From assembly GCA_023128855.1 (NCBI GenBank), contig JAGMDE010000054.1, positions 1-14,342 of the forward strand: DNA of 14,342 bases, given 5' to 3'. This stretch comes from Thermoplasmatales archaeon. Its GTDB lineage: Archaea > Thermoplasmatota > E2 > DHVEG-1. Numbering within the stretch: the first letter of the stretch is position 1; each line of letters starts with the position of its first letter. Positions 6,034 through 13,110 of this stretch are shown one piece after another. Position numbers and translations under genes: made by a program. Under the pieces are notes generated by a model. The model had not been told where the DNA came from. It made no database searches and worked only from the letters and a program-made list of their open reading frames with translations.

Positions 6034-7059
6034 GTGGAAATGATAAATAAAAATGGGAAGGATTACTATGATGTAATAATTGTTGGAGCGGGCATTGCTG
6101 GAATTGAATGTGCCAAAAATTTAGGAAATACAGGGCTTGGTGTTTTAATTGTTGAAAAAAATAAGAATCTTGGAGAAAAAGTATGTGCCGGTGGAATTAT
6201 CCTCGAGGATTTGGAATATATCCCTAAACACTTTTTAAATTTTAACTTTAGAAAGATACAGATCCACTATAAAGATAAAACTATAATTCTCCCGACTGAT
6301 GGAGGCATTATTTCTACAATTAATAGAAAAAGGTTATTAAACCATGAATTAAAAGGTCTAAAAAAAAATGATAACATAAAAATCCTAACCGGTGTGTCTG
6401 TTTTAAAAATACTTACAAATAATACTTTGGAACTTAGCTCTAGTAAAAAATTAAGATTTAAATTCTTAGTAGGTGCAGATGGTTCAAATTCTGTATGTAG
6501 AAAATATCTTGATTTATCGACAAATAAGTCAATAACCGCTTTTCAATATATATTTCCTATGGAATTTAAAAATTTTCATATATATTTAGATGACAAGCTA
6601 TTTGGAACTGGTTATTTGTGGATATTTCCACATAAAAATTATACTTCTATAGGTTGCATATCAGATAATAGGTTTATAAATACCAGGCAGTTAAGAAGTA
6701 ATTTTAATTTTTGGCTTGAAAAAAATGATATTGATGTGTCAAAAGCAAGGTTTCAAGCAGCCATGATAAATTATGACTATGCAGGGTATAAGTTTGGAAA
6801 TATTTTTTTAATAGGTGATGCTGCAGGTTTGACTTCTGGACTAAATGGTAAAGGTATTTATTCTGCTTTTTTGTCTGGACGGCAAGTTGCGAATGAAATT
6901 CTCCAAAAAAAGGATTTACCTAACCTCATAAAAGTTTGGCTTAAAAGAAAAAGACAGGAAGAAATAGATATATTCTTCTTAAAAAGTGTTTTTTTAAGAA
7001 ATATCTATTGGTCAATTGGAATAAGACTTCTTTCTTTTTTAAAAAGTCGTATATTATAA
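6034..7059 (+). CDS. Geranylgeranyl reductase-family FAD-dependent oxidoreductase
   Basis: About 341 residues from GTG 6034; ATG 6040 is the alternative. The FAD-binding Rossmann motif GAGIAG lies in DVIIVGAGIAGIECAK near residues 14-29, followed by an acidic end of strand 2 (VEKN). CAGG near residue 53 is the cysteine motif seen in this family. Further on are VGADGSNS (second nucleotide motif), GYLWIFP, which matches the YxWxFP substrate motif, and LIGDAAGLTSGLNGKGIYSAFLSG, the second FAD-binding segment. In archaea, characterised relatives saturate the isoprenoid chains of membrane ether lipids; others act on menaquinone or chlorophyll side chains. The substrate cannot be read here. An insertion sequence sits just upstream but leaves the promoter intact. 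It is convergent with the small gene at 7168-7302. Confidence 0.8.
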   Translation: MEMINKNGKDYYDVIIVGAGIAGIECAKNLGNTGLGVLIVEKNKNLGEKVCAGGIILEDLEYIPKHFLNFNFRKIQIHYKDKTIILPTDGGIISTINRKRLLNHELKGLKKNDNIKILTGVSVLKILTNNTLELSSSKKLRFKFLVGADGSNSVCRKYLDLSTNKSITAFQYIFPMEFKNFHIYLDDKLFGTGYLWIFPHKNYTSIGCISDNRFINTRQLRSNFNFWLEKNDIDVSKARFQAAMINYDYAGYKFGNIFLIGDAAGLTSGLNGKGIYSAFLSGRQVANEILQKKDLPNLIKVWLKRKRQEEIDIFFLKSVFLRNIYWSIGIRLLSFLKSRIL

Positions 7060-7100
7060 ATCCTATATAAAAAAATTGCTAGGTATTACAATATTTTTAA

Positions 7101-7141
7101 GGACATCTTCTGGGACATTTATGGGGACATACTTTTATGTC
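7101..7141. repeat. Three GGACAT repeats at exact 12-bp spacing
   Basis: GGACAT occurs at 7101-7106, 7113-7118 and 7125-7130. An inverted GACAT follows (ATGTC, 7137-7141), which could form a 5-bp hairpin with the third copy. The array lies between the convergent 3' ends of the flavoprotein and the DUF2080-like gene. Iteron-like or protein-binding repeats are possible. Confidence 0.5.
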
Positions 7142-7167
7142 ATAAGAGAAGATATCAAATAAAAAAT

Positions 7168-7302
7168 TCATTTCTTCTCGATCTTAGGAACAACTATTAT
7201 AACTTGTTTACCAGCATGTTTTTTCAATCCACCGATCTTTCCATCCTTGGTGACAATTTTTTCTACCATTTCTTCAACATTATCGATCTCAACTTTTTTC
7301 AT
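7168..7302 (-). CDS. Small DUF2080-like (putative transposon-encoded) protein
   Basis: 44 residues from ATG 7302. A longer frame continues upstream, but its extension is low-complexity and out of keeping. The segment MVEKIVTKDGKIG followed by HAGKQVIIVVPK resembles the strand-rich core of DUF2080, a family of short archaeal proteins annotated as transposon-encoded with no known activity. A TATA box (CTTATATAT on the minus strand, about 7329-7337) lies about 28 bases before the ATG and there is no ribosome-binding site, so the message is probably leaderless. It diverges from the integrase, supporting membership of the same integrated element. The family match is by eye and tentative. Confidence 0.5.
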   Translation of the reverse strand: MKKVEIDNVEEMVEKIVTKDGKIGGLKKHAGKQVIIVVPKIEKK

Positions 7303-7370
7303 AATTTCAGTAAGGTAATATAAATACATATATAAGACCTTTTTTAATACTTTTAATGACCCTTTAGAAA

Positions 7371-7421
7371 CCTTTATAAAGGATAAATGTATTATAAATA
7401 TGTTAGTATAAATTATACTAA
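7371..7421. promoter_or_regulatory. Two perfect palindromes in the DUF2080/integrase divergent region
   Basis: CCTTTATAAAGG (7371-7382) is a perfect 12-bp palindrome that includes a TATA sequence. TTAGTATAAATTATACTAA (7403-7421) is a perfect 19-bp palindrome with 9-bp arms around one base. Both lie between the two divergent genes and are good candidates for a dimeric repressor or promoter elements. The second resembles the inverted repeat at 58-84 in base content. Confidence 0.5.
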
Positions 7422-7447
7422 ATAAAAAAATATGTGCTAATAATAAT

Positions 7448-7479
7448 GGCCACCAAAGTGCGCTAACACCTTGGTAGCC
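7448..7479 (+). promoter_or_regulatory. Hairpin just before the integrase start
   Basis: GGCCACCAAAGTG (7448-7460) pairs with CACCTTGGTAGCC (7467-7479) at 11 of 13 positions around the loop CGCTAA. The 3' arm ends next to GGAG (7481-7484), the possible ribosome-binding site of the integrase, so the fold could limit translation. It could equally be a DNA site for the recombinase or a repressor. Confidence 0.5.
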
Positions 7480-7494
7480 TGGAGCCATGATAAT

Positions 7495-8811
7495 ATGACT
7501 ATCACAGCACCAAGTAAGATAAAAGAAGAAATTGATTATAAACTTTTTTCTAATTTAAAACCCGCCCAAAAAACAATCAACTTTTTTAACAACAAATCAG
7601 ATTCATATTCAACCAACCTAAATAATGAGTTGGTGGGAGGTAAAGACCAAGAATGGAAAAATGTTTTAGAAAAATTAGGCCAAAATGTCAAACACCCATA
7701 TCCCCCGATGAAAGGGGAGGTTATGGGTGAACTAGAATATATAAAGACATTAAATAGATTTGATTGCCCAATAAAACTAGATCCAAACACAGCATCTTTC
7801 ACAGATGTTGGCATACACGCAGTTCTCAGACAAAGACTACAAAAGTCAACAGTAGAAAAACACCTCAGATACGCCCGATTTATGGAAAACCACCATTGCC
7901 CAGTTAATTTCAGACATCCAACACTTGAAAATTTCATAAGACACATGGACTACCGAGAACAAATAGAAAACGCAGGTCCACACGCCTTAATACACGAATG
8001 GAAAACAATGAAAATATTCCTCAAAGCATACGGGATACCAATATGGGATTACAAACCACCATCAGCACCAAAATCACACAAGCGTATATTACCATTCCCA
8101 GAAACCGTCTACAAATTTTTCCACTACAAATATTCAAAAGATGACTACGAAAACACACTATACCAATATCTATTCTACCACAGCTTTCTAATCGGATGGA
8201 GAGTACCTAGTGAAATATGCGAATTAAAAACAAGTGACATCATCCTAAACGAAAACAACACAGGATGCATCATAATCACCGAAACCAAAAAACATAGATC
8301 ACAAAGAACACTTTTTCCAGGGAAACAACTACTATACTCAAAAAGACACAAAAGCTTCAAAAACTGGATAGACTACTGGAGACCGAAAGTAGCAAACAAA
8401 CACTCAGGAGATGCACTATATTTACAACGCGATGGAAAACCACTTACTGTTCGAGCTCTTGGACATAAGCTAAGCAGATACGGGAAAAAGGTCTGGAAAC
8501 CATTTCAACCTTATGATATGAGACACTGGTGCGCGGTATCAAGATTAATAGAGCAAAAAGTAACCACAGGTATCTTTGATGTAATACCTGTCAAAAACTG
8601 GCTCGGTCATGAAAAAATCCAAACAACAATGAACTACATACAATACGCAGAACAATACTACAAACAAGCACCATATAATTGGGTGAAGCGTGTCCTCAAA
8701 TTCCATGAAAAAGTGGAAGAGGAAAACACGCTAAAACCAACAAACAGTCAAAAAACCTTTGTTTCACATGGAAACTCTCCGAGAGAGAGTAGTGGGCCAG
8801 GCCGGAATTGA
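7495..8811 (+). CDS. Tyrosine recombinase / integrase
   Basis: 438 residues from ATG 7495. The N-terminal part (about 95-185) resembles a SAM-like core-binding domain, and the catalytic domain occupies about 195-405. Catalytic positions visible are Arg236 (IGWRVPSEI), Lys265 (ETKKHRSQRT), Arg343 in YDMRHWCA (the usual box-II His is Tyr340), His372 (NWLGH) and Tyr381 (TTMNYIQY). Such enzymes insert and excise elements at short identical sites. The stop codon (8809-8811) and the last six codons lie inside the 3' end of the convergent tRNA-Val, so the attachment site probably includes the gene's own end. The sense strand is unusually rich in A and C, unlike neighbouring genes, which fits foreign origin. 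The ORF extends upstream to TTG 7471, but that lies in the hairpin arm. Confidence 0.85.
   Translation: MTITAPSKIKEEIDYKLFSNLKPAQKTINFFNNKSDSYSTNLNNELVGGKDQEWKNVLEKLGQNVKHPYPPMKGEVMGELEYIKTLNRFDCPIKLDPNTASFTDVGIHAVLRQRLQKSTVEKHLRYARFMENHHCPVNFRHPTLENFIRHMDYREQIENAGPHALIHEWKTMKIFLKAYGIPIWDYKPPSAPKSHKRILPFPETVYKFFHYKYSKDDYENTLYQYLFYHSFLIGWRVPSEICELKTSDIILNENNTGCIIITETKKHRSQRTLFPGKQLLYSKRHKSFKNWIDYWRPKVANKHSGDALYLQRDGKPLTVRALGHKLSRYGKKVWKPFQPYDMRHWCAVSRLIEQKVTTGIFDVIPVKNWLGHEKIQTTMNYIQYAEQYYKQAPYNWVKRVLKFHEKVEEENTLKPTNSQKTFVSHGNSPRESSGPGRN
8793..8811. other. Probable attachment site (tRNA-Val 3' end shared with the integrase end)
   Basis: The tRNA acceptor and T-loop 3' bases also encode the last residues (S-G-P-G-R-N) and stop of the integrase. 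Integrases commonly target tRNA 3' ends and leave the tRNA intact. I looked for a second copy of this block to the left in the window and did not find one, so the other junction is outside the window or decayed. Confidence 0.45.
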
Positions 8812-8865
8812 ACAGGCGACCTCCGCGTTGTAAGCGCGACGTCATAACCACTAGACCACTGGCCC
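8793..8865 (-). tRNA. tRNA-Val (anticodon TAC)
   Basis: 73 bases read on the minus strand from 8865. The acceptor stem GGGCCAG pairs with CTGGCCC over all seven positions. The D arm has the AGTGGTTA loop. The anticodon stem TCGCG/CGCGG (one G-T pair) holds the loop CTTACAA, giving anticodon TAC, which reads GTA. The T loop is TTCAATT, the discriminator is A, and CCA is not encoded. There is no intron. One T-stem pair (52-62) is a T-C mismatch. A TATA-like box lies about 15-25 bases upstream (about 8879-8888). The 3' end overlaps the integrase end by 19 bases. Confidence 0.92.
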
Positions 8866-8948
8866 TTTAAAGAGCTTGAATATAATAATCATTTTTGTAA
8901 TTTGTTATAAAACAGCAATACTAATCTAATATCAAAATTTAAGTCAAT

Positions 8949-9194
8949 TTATAATCTATCCATCTCTGATCTTTCTTGGAAATCAAATTCAGGTTTTTCA
9001 CTTTTTAAAGACTTATTTGTAGCCCTTTCAAGTTCTATTGACTCTTGCTTAACAATATCGAGTAAACCAATTATTGATACAATTCCCAGCTTAGACATAT
9101 ATTTTCGGCAAGCATTTGTTAGCTCTAAATGAAGCTGTGATTCTAATTGCCTATGCTGATCAAGAGGTATACTCCCAATATCGCTTTGATCCAT
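8949..9194 (-). CDS. Small hypothetical helical protein
   Basis: 81 residues from ATG 9194; the frame extends three codons to a TTG at 9203. It is predicted mostly helical, with a short hydrophobic middle (LGIVSIIGLLDIV, about 40-52) and a charged, acidic C-terminal part. A TATA-like box (about 9218-9228) sits roughly 30 bases upstream and there is no ribosome-binding site, suggesting a leaderless message. It diverges from the endonuclease III-family gene and its 3' end faces the 5' end of tRNA-Val. I recognise no family. Confidence 0.5.
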   Translation of the reverse strand: MDQSDIGSIPLDQHRQLESQLHLELTNACRKYMSKLGIVSIIGLLDIVKQESIELERATNKSLKSEKPEFDFQERSEMDRL

Positions 9195-9296
9195 ATTTTC
9201 CAACCAATTTATGTAATATTTAGCACTTTAAAATGTTATTTAAAAATTTTAACAAAAAATTCATAGACAGAAAAAGGTTAACGGTAAAGAATTAAA

Positions 9297-9992
9297 ATGA
9301 AACTAACACCGCACGCACTGCATGAAATTCTTCTTAAAGAATTTGGGAATTTAAACTGGTGGCCAATGGATAAAGGGTATCATGAGAAAAATGGTAGCGA
9401 TCCAAGGTATGAAATCATTGTTGGTGCAATACTCACTCAGAATACAGCATGGTCAAATGTAGAAAAAGCACTAACAAATTTAAAATCGCAGAATAAGTTA
9501 GATATAAACAATATTTCTAATATCAAAATTGAAAATTTACAAGAACTTATTAGACCATCAGGTTTTTTTAAACAAAAAGCAAAACGACTCAAAGATTTTA
9601 CAGAATATCTAAAAAATAATTATCAAGGGAATTTGGATAATTTCTTTGATAGAGATATAAATACAATTAGAGAGGAGTTGTTGTCATTAAATGGAATCGG
9701 GCCTGAAACTGCAGATTCAATAATTCTTTATGCTGGCAACTTGTCAATATTTGTGGTTGATGCATATACTAAACGTATCTGTAAAAGATTACCATTGGAT
9801 ACTAACATTTCATATGAAGAAATTCAACAATTTTTTCAAAAAGATCTATGTAAAAAATATTCAAGCCAAGACATACCAAAAGTGTATAACGAGCTGCATG
9901 CACAAATTGTGATCCTCGCAAAAAATTATTGTAAGAAAAATCCAGAATGTGATAAATGTCCACTAAAACAATATTGTAGTTACAGGGATTAA
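9297..9992 (+). CDS. Endonuclease III-family DNA glycosylase with iron-sulfur cluster
   Basis: 231 residues. The HhH-GPD fold is shown by IVGAILTQNTAWSNVEKAL (41-59), the helix-hairpin-helix LNGIGPETAD (131-140) and the catalytic Asp155 in VVDAYTKR. A C-terminal cysteine set, C212, C218, C221 and C227, should bind a [4Fe-4S] cluster; the first gap is five residues where classic Nth has six. The lysine that gives Nth its lyase activity (GxGxKTA) is Glu137 here, so the enzyme is probably a monofunctional base-excision glycosylase of the endonuclease III-related type, acting for example on alkylated or mismatched bases. The substrate is unknown. It ends one base before the convergent cdc6. The upstream signal (GGTAA) is weak. 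Confidence 0.85.
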   Translation: MKLTPHALHEILLKEFGNLNWWPMDKGYHEKNGSDPRYEIIVGAILTQNTAWSNVEKALTNLKSQNKLDINNISNIKIENLQELIRPSGFFKQKAKRLKDFTEYLKNNYQGNLDNFFDRDINTIREELLSLNGIGPETADSIILYAGNLSIFVVDAYTKRICKRLPLDTNISYEEIQQFFQKDLCKKYSSQDIPKVYNELHAQIVILAKNYCKKNPECDKCPLKQYCSYRD

Positions 9993-9993
9993 A

Positions 9994-11199
9994 TTACTTC
10001 AATAATTCTTCTACTTTGTTACTAACAATTTCTGCAGGAATATCTGGAAGTGAAATAAGTTGTGTCGTTCCAAGTTGTCCTTTTCCAGAAGGTTTTAAAT
10101 TTATGAATCCTGCGCCTTCGATTTCCTTTATATAATTCCAAAACATAGTATGAGTCCTAGGTTTTTCATTATATTCTTCACAGGTTATTGCATAGGTTTT
10201 CTCAGCATCGCCAGTATTAACATAAGCAGTTCCATCTTTTTTGAGTCTCTTTGCAATAGAGTATAATGTGAAGAGTTGGTGTCGATCTAGATTCTTGAGT
10301 TTAGACTCTGTAACAACAGAATATGTTTCAGCCTTAGCAGCTCGAACATGTTCCGGTGTAACCATTTCAACATGTTGATGATCTGCAGCTATGCCTGATT
10401 TCCATAACAATTCTATAGCGAAACGTGCGTCTCCCCATTCAGATGCAATATCTGCTATCAAATCTATGCAATCCTCATTCATGGCATCGTTATGAAATGC
10501 TAATTCCACACGTTGTCTTACAATATCATATAATTCATCGCGAGTGTACTTGTTAAGTGACAGGGCATTACTTCGTTTAAAAGTACTAATTGTAGCCGGG
10601 TCCAACATTGGAATAACATCCTTTTGAGAGATTAAAAGAAGTGAAACAGGTATCTTTTCCATCGAAGACTCATCTGAAAAACGAGTAAGATCATATATCA
10701 AATTAGAGCCACTTTTTTTAACTAGAGCATCTGCCTCATCAAAAACAACTAATAACTGTGCATCTCTTTTTTGCAATTGCTTACGAAGAACCTGTAACAT
10801 CTCTGGAACTGAAAAACCACGATCAGGAAAACGAGAGTCGAAATGATTTAGAACACCAAGTAAAGCCATTCCATCAGATGATCGTTTTCTACAGTTAATA
10901 TGGACATACTCAATTATTTTTCCTTGCTTGCGTGCAATATTTACAATAGAGTTGCAAAATTTTTTTGCAATAGCTGTTTTTCCGGTTCCAACAGGTCCTT
11001 TAATTATCGCGTTTTGAGAAACACTAGAAAGCAAAGGTTTGAACATCTGAGCAAGGAAACGAATTTGTTCATCTCTATGTATCAATTCCTCAGGAGCATA
11101 ATCAAAATCAAGAACATTCAGATTCTTTATTACCGATGATGACATTAGCTCGTCTTCTATAACATTACTCATCGATATCCGTAATATCTTGTTGATCAT
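9994..11199 (-). CDS. cdc6: Orc1/Cdc6 replication initiator (AAA+ ATPase)
   Basis: 401 residues from ATG 11199; ATG 11172 (residue 10) or residue 19 are possible starts, and the family core begins at about residue 29 (VLDFDYAPEELIHRDEQ). Walker A GPVGTGKT is at 68-75, Walker B LLVVFDEAD at 149-157, and a sensor-1 region (LLLISQKD) at 187-194, where the usual Asn is replaced. Sensor 2 GDAR is at 256-259. The C-terminal winged helix (about 300-395) should bind origin DNA. The protein marks origins and loads the MCM helicase. It diverges from priS across an 80-base gap and converges on the glycosylase gene with a single-base gap. Archaea often have paralogues; which one this is cannot be judged here. 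Confidence 0.92.
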   Translation of the reverse strand: MINKILRISMSNVIEDELMSSSVIKNLNVLDFDYAPEELIHRDEQIRFLAQMFKPLLSSVSQNAIIKGPVGTGKTAIAKKFCNSIVNIARKQGKIIEYVHINCRKRSSDGMALLGVLNHFDSRFPDRGFSVPEMLQVLRKQLQKRDAQLLVVFDEADALVKKSGSNLIYDLTRFSDESSMEKIPVSLLLISQKDVIPMLDPATISTFKRSNALSLNKYTRDELYDIVRQRVELAFHNDAMNEDCIDLIADIASEWGDARFAIELLWKSGIAADHQHVEMVTPEHVRAAKAETYSVVTESKLKNLDRHQLFTLYSIAKRLKKDGTAYVNTGDAEKTYAITCEEYNEKPRTHTMFWNYIKEIEGAGFINLKPSGKGQLGTTQLISLPDIPAEIVSNKVEELLK

Positions 11200-11279
11200 A
11201 AAACTTTATCTGAAAATTATACTTTATTGAGAATTATTTTAGAAAAAATGTTATAGACTAAAAATACATATGGATTATT
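11200..11279. promoter_or_regulatory. Divergent cdc6/priS promoter region
   Basis: 80 AT-rich bases. TATA-like AGTATAA (minus strand, about 11217-11223) serves cdc6. TTATAGACTAAAAATAC (about 11251-11267) lies about 20-28 bases before the priS ATG, which has no ribosome-binding site and is probably leaderless. I see no GC-rich origin recognition box here, although archaeal origins are often beside cdc6. Confidence 0.4.
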
Positions 11280-12470
11280 ATGGGGAGTTTTGTTACTTCA
11301 AAAGAATCGTTAGAGTTTCTGAAAAATACTTTCAAAAAATACTATACGCAAAACAAAATTGAAATGCCAGACCGTTTTGGTCGAAGAGAATATGCATTTG
11401 TCTTTTTTGGCGGTAAAGGGATGATGCGGCATCTTGGTTTTGAAAAGAAAACACATTTTACAAATTTTATAAAAGAAAGAGCCCCATGCCATGTTTATTA
11501 TTCATCAGCTTACTATCAAAAACCAGATGCGCCGACCATGCAGGAAAAAAACTGGATGGGTGCCGAGCTTATATTTGATCTCGACTCTGATCATATTCCT
11601 GGTGCTGAAAAATTAAGCTATACTAAACAATTGGACATTGTGAAAAAAGAATTTTACAAACTTGTTGATGATTTTCTGCTCAATGATTTTGGCTTTGATA
11701 AAAAATACACTGAGCTTTATTTTAGTGGAGGAAGAGGATACCACTGTCATGTAAAAGATCCAAAAATCCTAAGTCTAGACGGTAATGAGAGAAGAGAGAT
11801 TGTTGACTACATTACAGGTAGAGATCTGAAAGATTCTTTGGTTTTTCATGAACAAGTAACTGGAACAAGAAGATATGGCAGAAGAAATTATCCAAGTGGA
11901 AAAGCGTTGAAAATGCCTAAACCAGATGAACCGGGATGGAGAGGTAGAATAAGCAAAGGTATAATTGAAATTATAAATGAGATAAAAAAAAGCGAAGATC
12001 CTATAGAAAAACTTAAGGAATATGGGGTAAATGAATCTGATGCTGAAAAATTACTTGAAGATCTATCAGATGAAAGGGTTAGAAGAATAAAAGAAGGTAG
12101 ACTTGACCAATCAAAGATGATTAGGAAGTTTTTCCTAAATAATGCATTAAGAAAAACTGCTGTTTCTATAAGTGCAGGGGAAACTGATGAACCTGTAACT
12201 TGTGATACTAAACGTCTAATTAGACTTCCTGGATCTTTACATGGTAAGACAGGATTTAAAGTTGAAAAATTATCACTCGATAAATTAAATGATTTTGATC
12301 CACTGATAGATACTGTTGTTTTACCAGATTACCCGGTCAAAATCGAGTTAAAAGAAGCAGCTAACATTAAAATGAAAGGAGAAGAATTTAATCTGAAAAA
12401 TGGAGAACAAGAGATTCCCACTTATTTGGCTGTTTTTTTAATAGGGCGAAAAATGGCAAATATTATTTAA
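11280..12470 (+). CDS. priS: DNA primase small (catalytic) subunit PriS
   Basis: 396 residues, slightly longer than many archaeal PriS. The catalytic pair is in ELIFDLDSDH (D100 and D102). SGGRGYHCH (149-157) is the nucleotide-binding motif. The third catalytic Asp is most likely D303 in DEPVT, placed by aligning the following RLPGSLHGKTG (315-325) with the equivalent part of eukaryotic PRIM1. The subunit makes primers with PriL at forks; PriL is not in the window. The start is probably leaderless. GINS follows 31 bases downstream with its own GGTG signal, and priS-GINS adjacency recurs in archaea. Residues 235-285 form a charged helical insertion-like stretch. Confidence 0.95.
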   Translation: MGSFVTSKESLEFLKNTFKKYYTQNKIEMPDRFGRREYAFVFFGGKGMMRHLGFEKKTHFTNFIKERAPCHVYYSSAYYQKPDAPTMQEKNWMGAELIFDLDSDHIPGAEKLSYTKQLDIVKKEFYKLVDDFLLNDFGFDKKYTELYFSGGRGYHCHVKDPKILSLDGNERREIVDYITGRDLKDSLVFHEQVTGTRRYGRRNYPSGKALKMPKPDEPGWRGRISKGIIEIINEIKKSEDPIEKLKEYGVNESDAEKLLEDLSDERVRRIKEGRLDQSKMIRKFFLNNALRKTAVSISAGETDEPVTCDTKRLIRLPGSLHGKTGFKVEKLSLDKLNDFDPLIDTVVLPDYPVKIELKEAANIKMKGEEFNLKNGEQEIPTYLAVFLIGRKMANII

Positions 12471-12501
12471 TATAAGTATGGATATAATAGGTGCGAAATA
12501 G

Positions 12502-13110
12502 ATGGAAGACGACGAAATAAATTATAGAACTCTTAGAAAAATTCAGCAGATGGAAAAAAATTCACCAATATTAACAGATTTAAGACCTGATTTTTATGAT
12601 AACTTGTCAGAATATCTAGAGAGTCTTAATAATAGACTTGAAAGTGAAAGTTCATCTCAAAAACAAATGCTTCTAAAGGACGAAATACAAAACACAAAGA
12701 AAATTGCAACCAGTATTTATGAGCAGCGTGAAAAAAAGGTTTTACTTGCAGCGGTTACTAAAGCTCGTGGGGGAAACCCAGATCTAAAAAACATGGTAAA
12801 TATAGAAAAAAATCTATTTGAACCTGTTTTAGAACTACTGTTAAATTCACGTAAAAAAATTTTAGAAAATGAGACTATAAAAAACAAATCAAATGATATG
12901 AAAACAGTAGAACCTGAGGAAGAAAAAAAAACTGAAGAAAAACAAGAAAATTCTAATCCTATTGTAAGGGTTAATCAGGATGTACCAGAGTTTATTGGGA
13001 CTGATGAAAAAAAATATAATTTAAAAAAAAATGATATGATATCTTTGCCTGAAGATATGAGCGGTATGCTGTCAAAACGTGGCGTTGTTGAAAAGATAAA
13101 ACAGCAGTAG
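12502..13110 (+). CDS. Archaeal GINS complex subunit (Gins51/Gins15 type)
   Basis: 202 residues. The N-terminal A domain, NYRTLRKIQQMEKNSP and LRPDFYDNLSEYLE, is the usual start of the archaeal Sld5/Psf1-like subunit. Helices continue to about 125, then a Glu/Lys-rich linker (about 130-150) and the C-terminal B domain (VRVNQDVPEFIGTDEK to VEKI). A-before-B order marks the Gins51 class. GINS joins MCM and Cdc45/RecJ-type protein in the replicative helicase. Some archaea have only this subunit, forming a homotetramer; no Gins23 is present here. AGGTG at 12489-12493 is the ribosome-binding site. The last 119 bases are overlapped by an opposite-strand gene. Confidence 0.85.
   Translation: MEDDEINYRTLRKIQQMEKNSPILTDLRPDFYDNLSEYLESLNNRLESESSSQKQMLLKDEIQNTKKIATSIYEQREKKVLLAAVTKARGGNPDLKNMVNIEKNLFEPVLELLLNSRKKILENETIKNKSNDMKTVEPEEEKKTEEKQENSNPIVRVNQDVPEFIGTDEKKYNLKKNDMISLPEDMSGMLSKRGVVEKIKQQ

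Noticed and set aside
7303..7488. N-terminal extension of the DUF2080-like frame
   Set aside because: Covers the divergent promoter region; the residues are low-complexity and a TATA box lies inside it.
7536..7946. 136-residue minus-strand frame
   Set aside because: Antisense shadow of the integrase.
10900..11139. 79-residue plus-strand frame
   Set aside because: Antisense shadow of cdc6.
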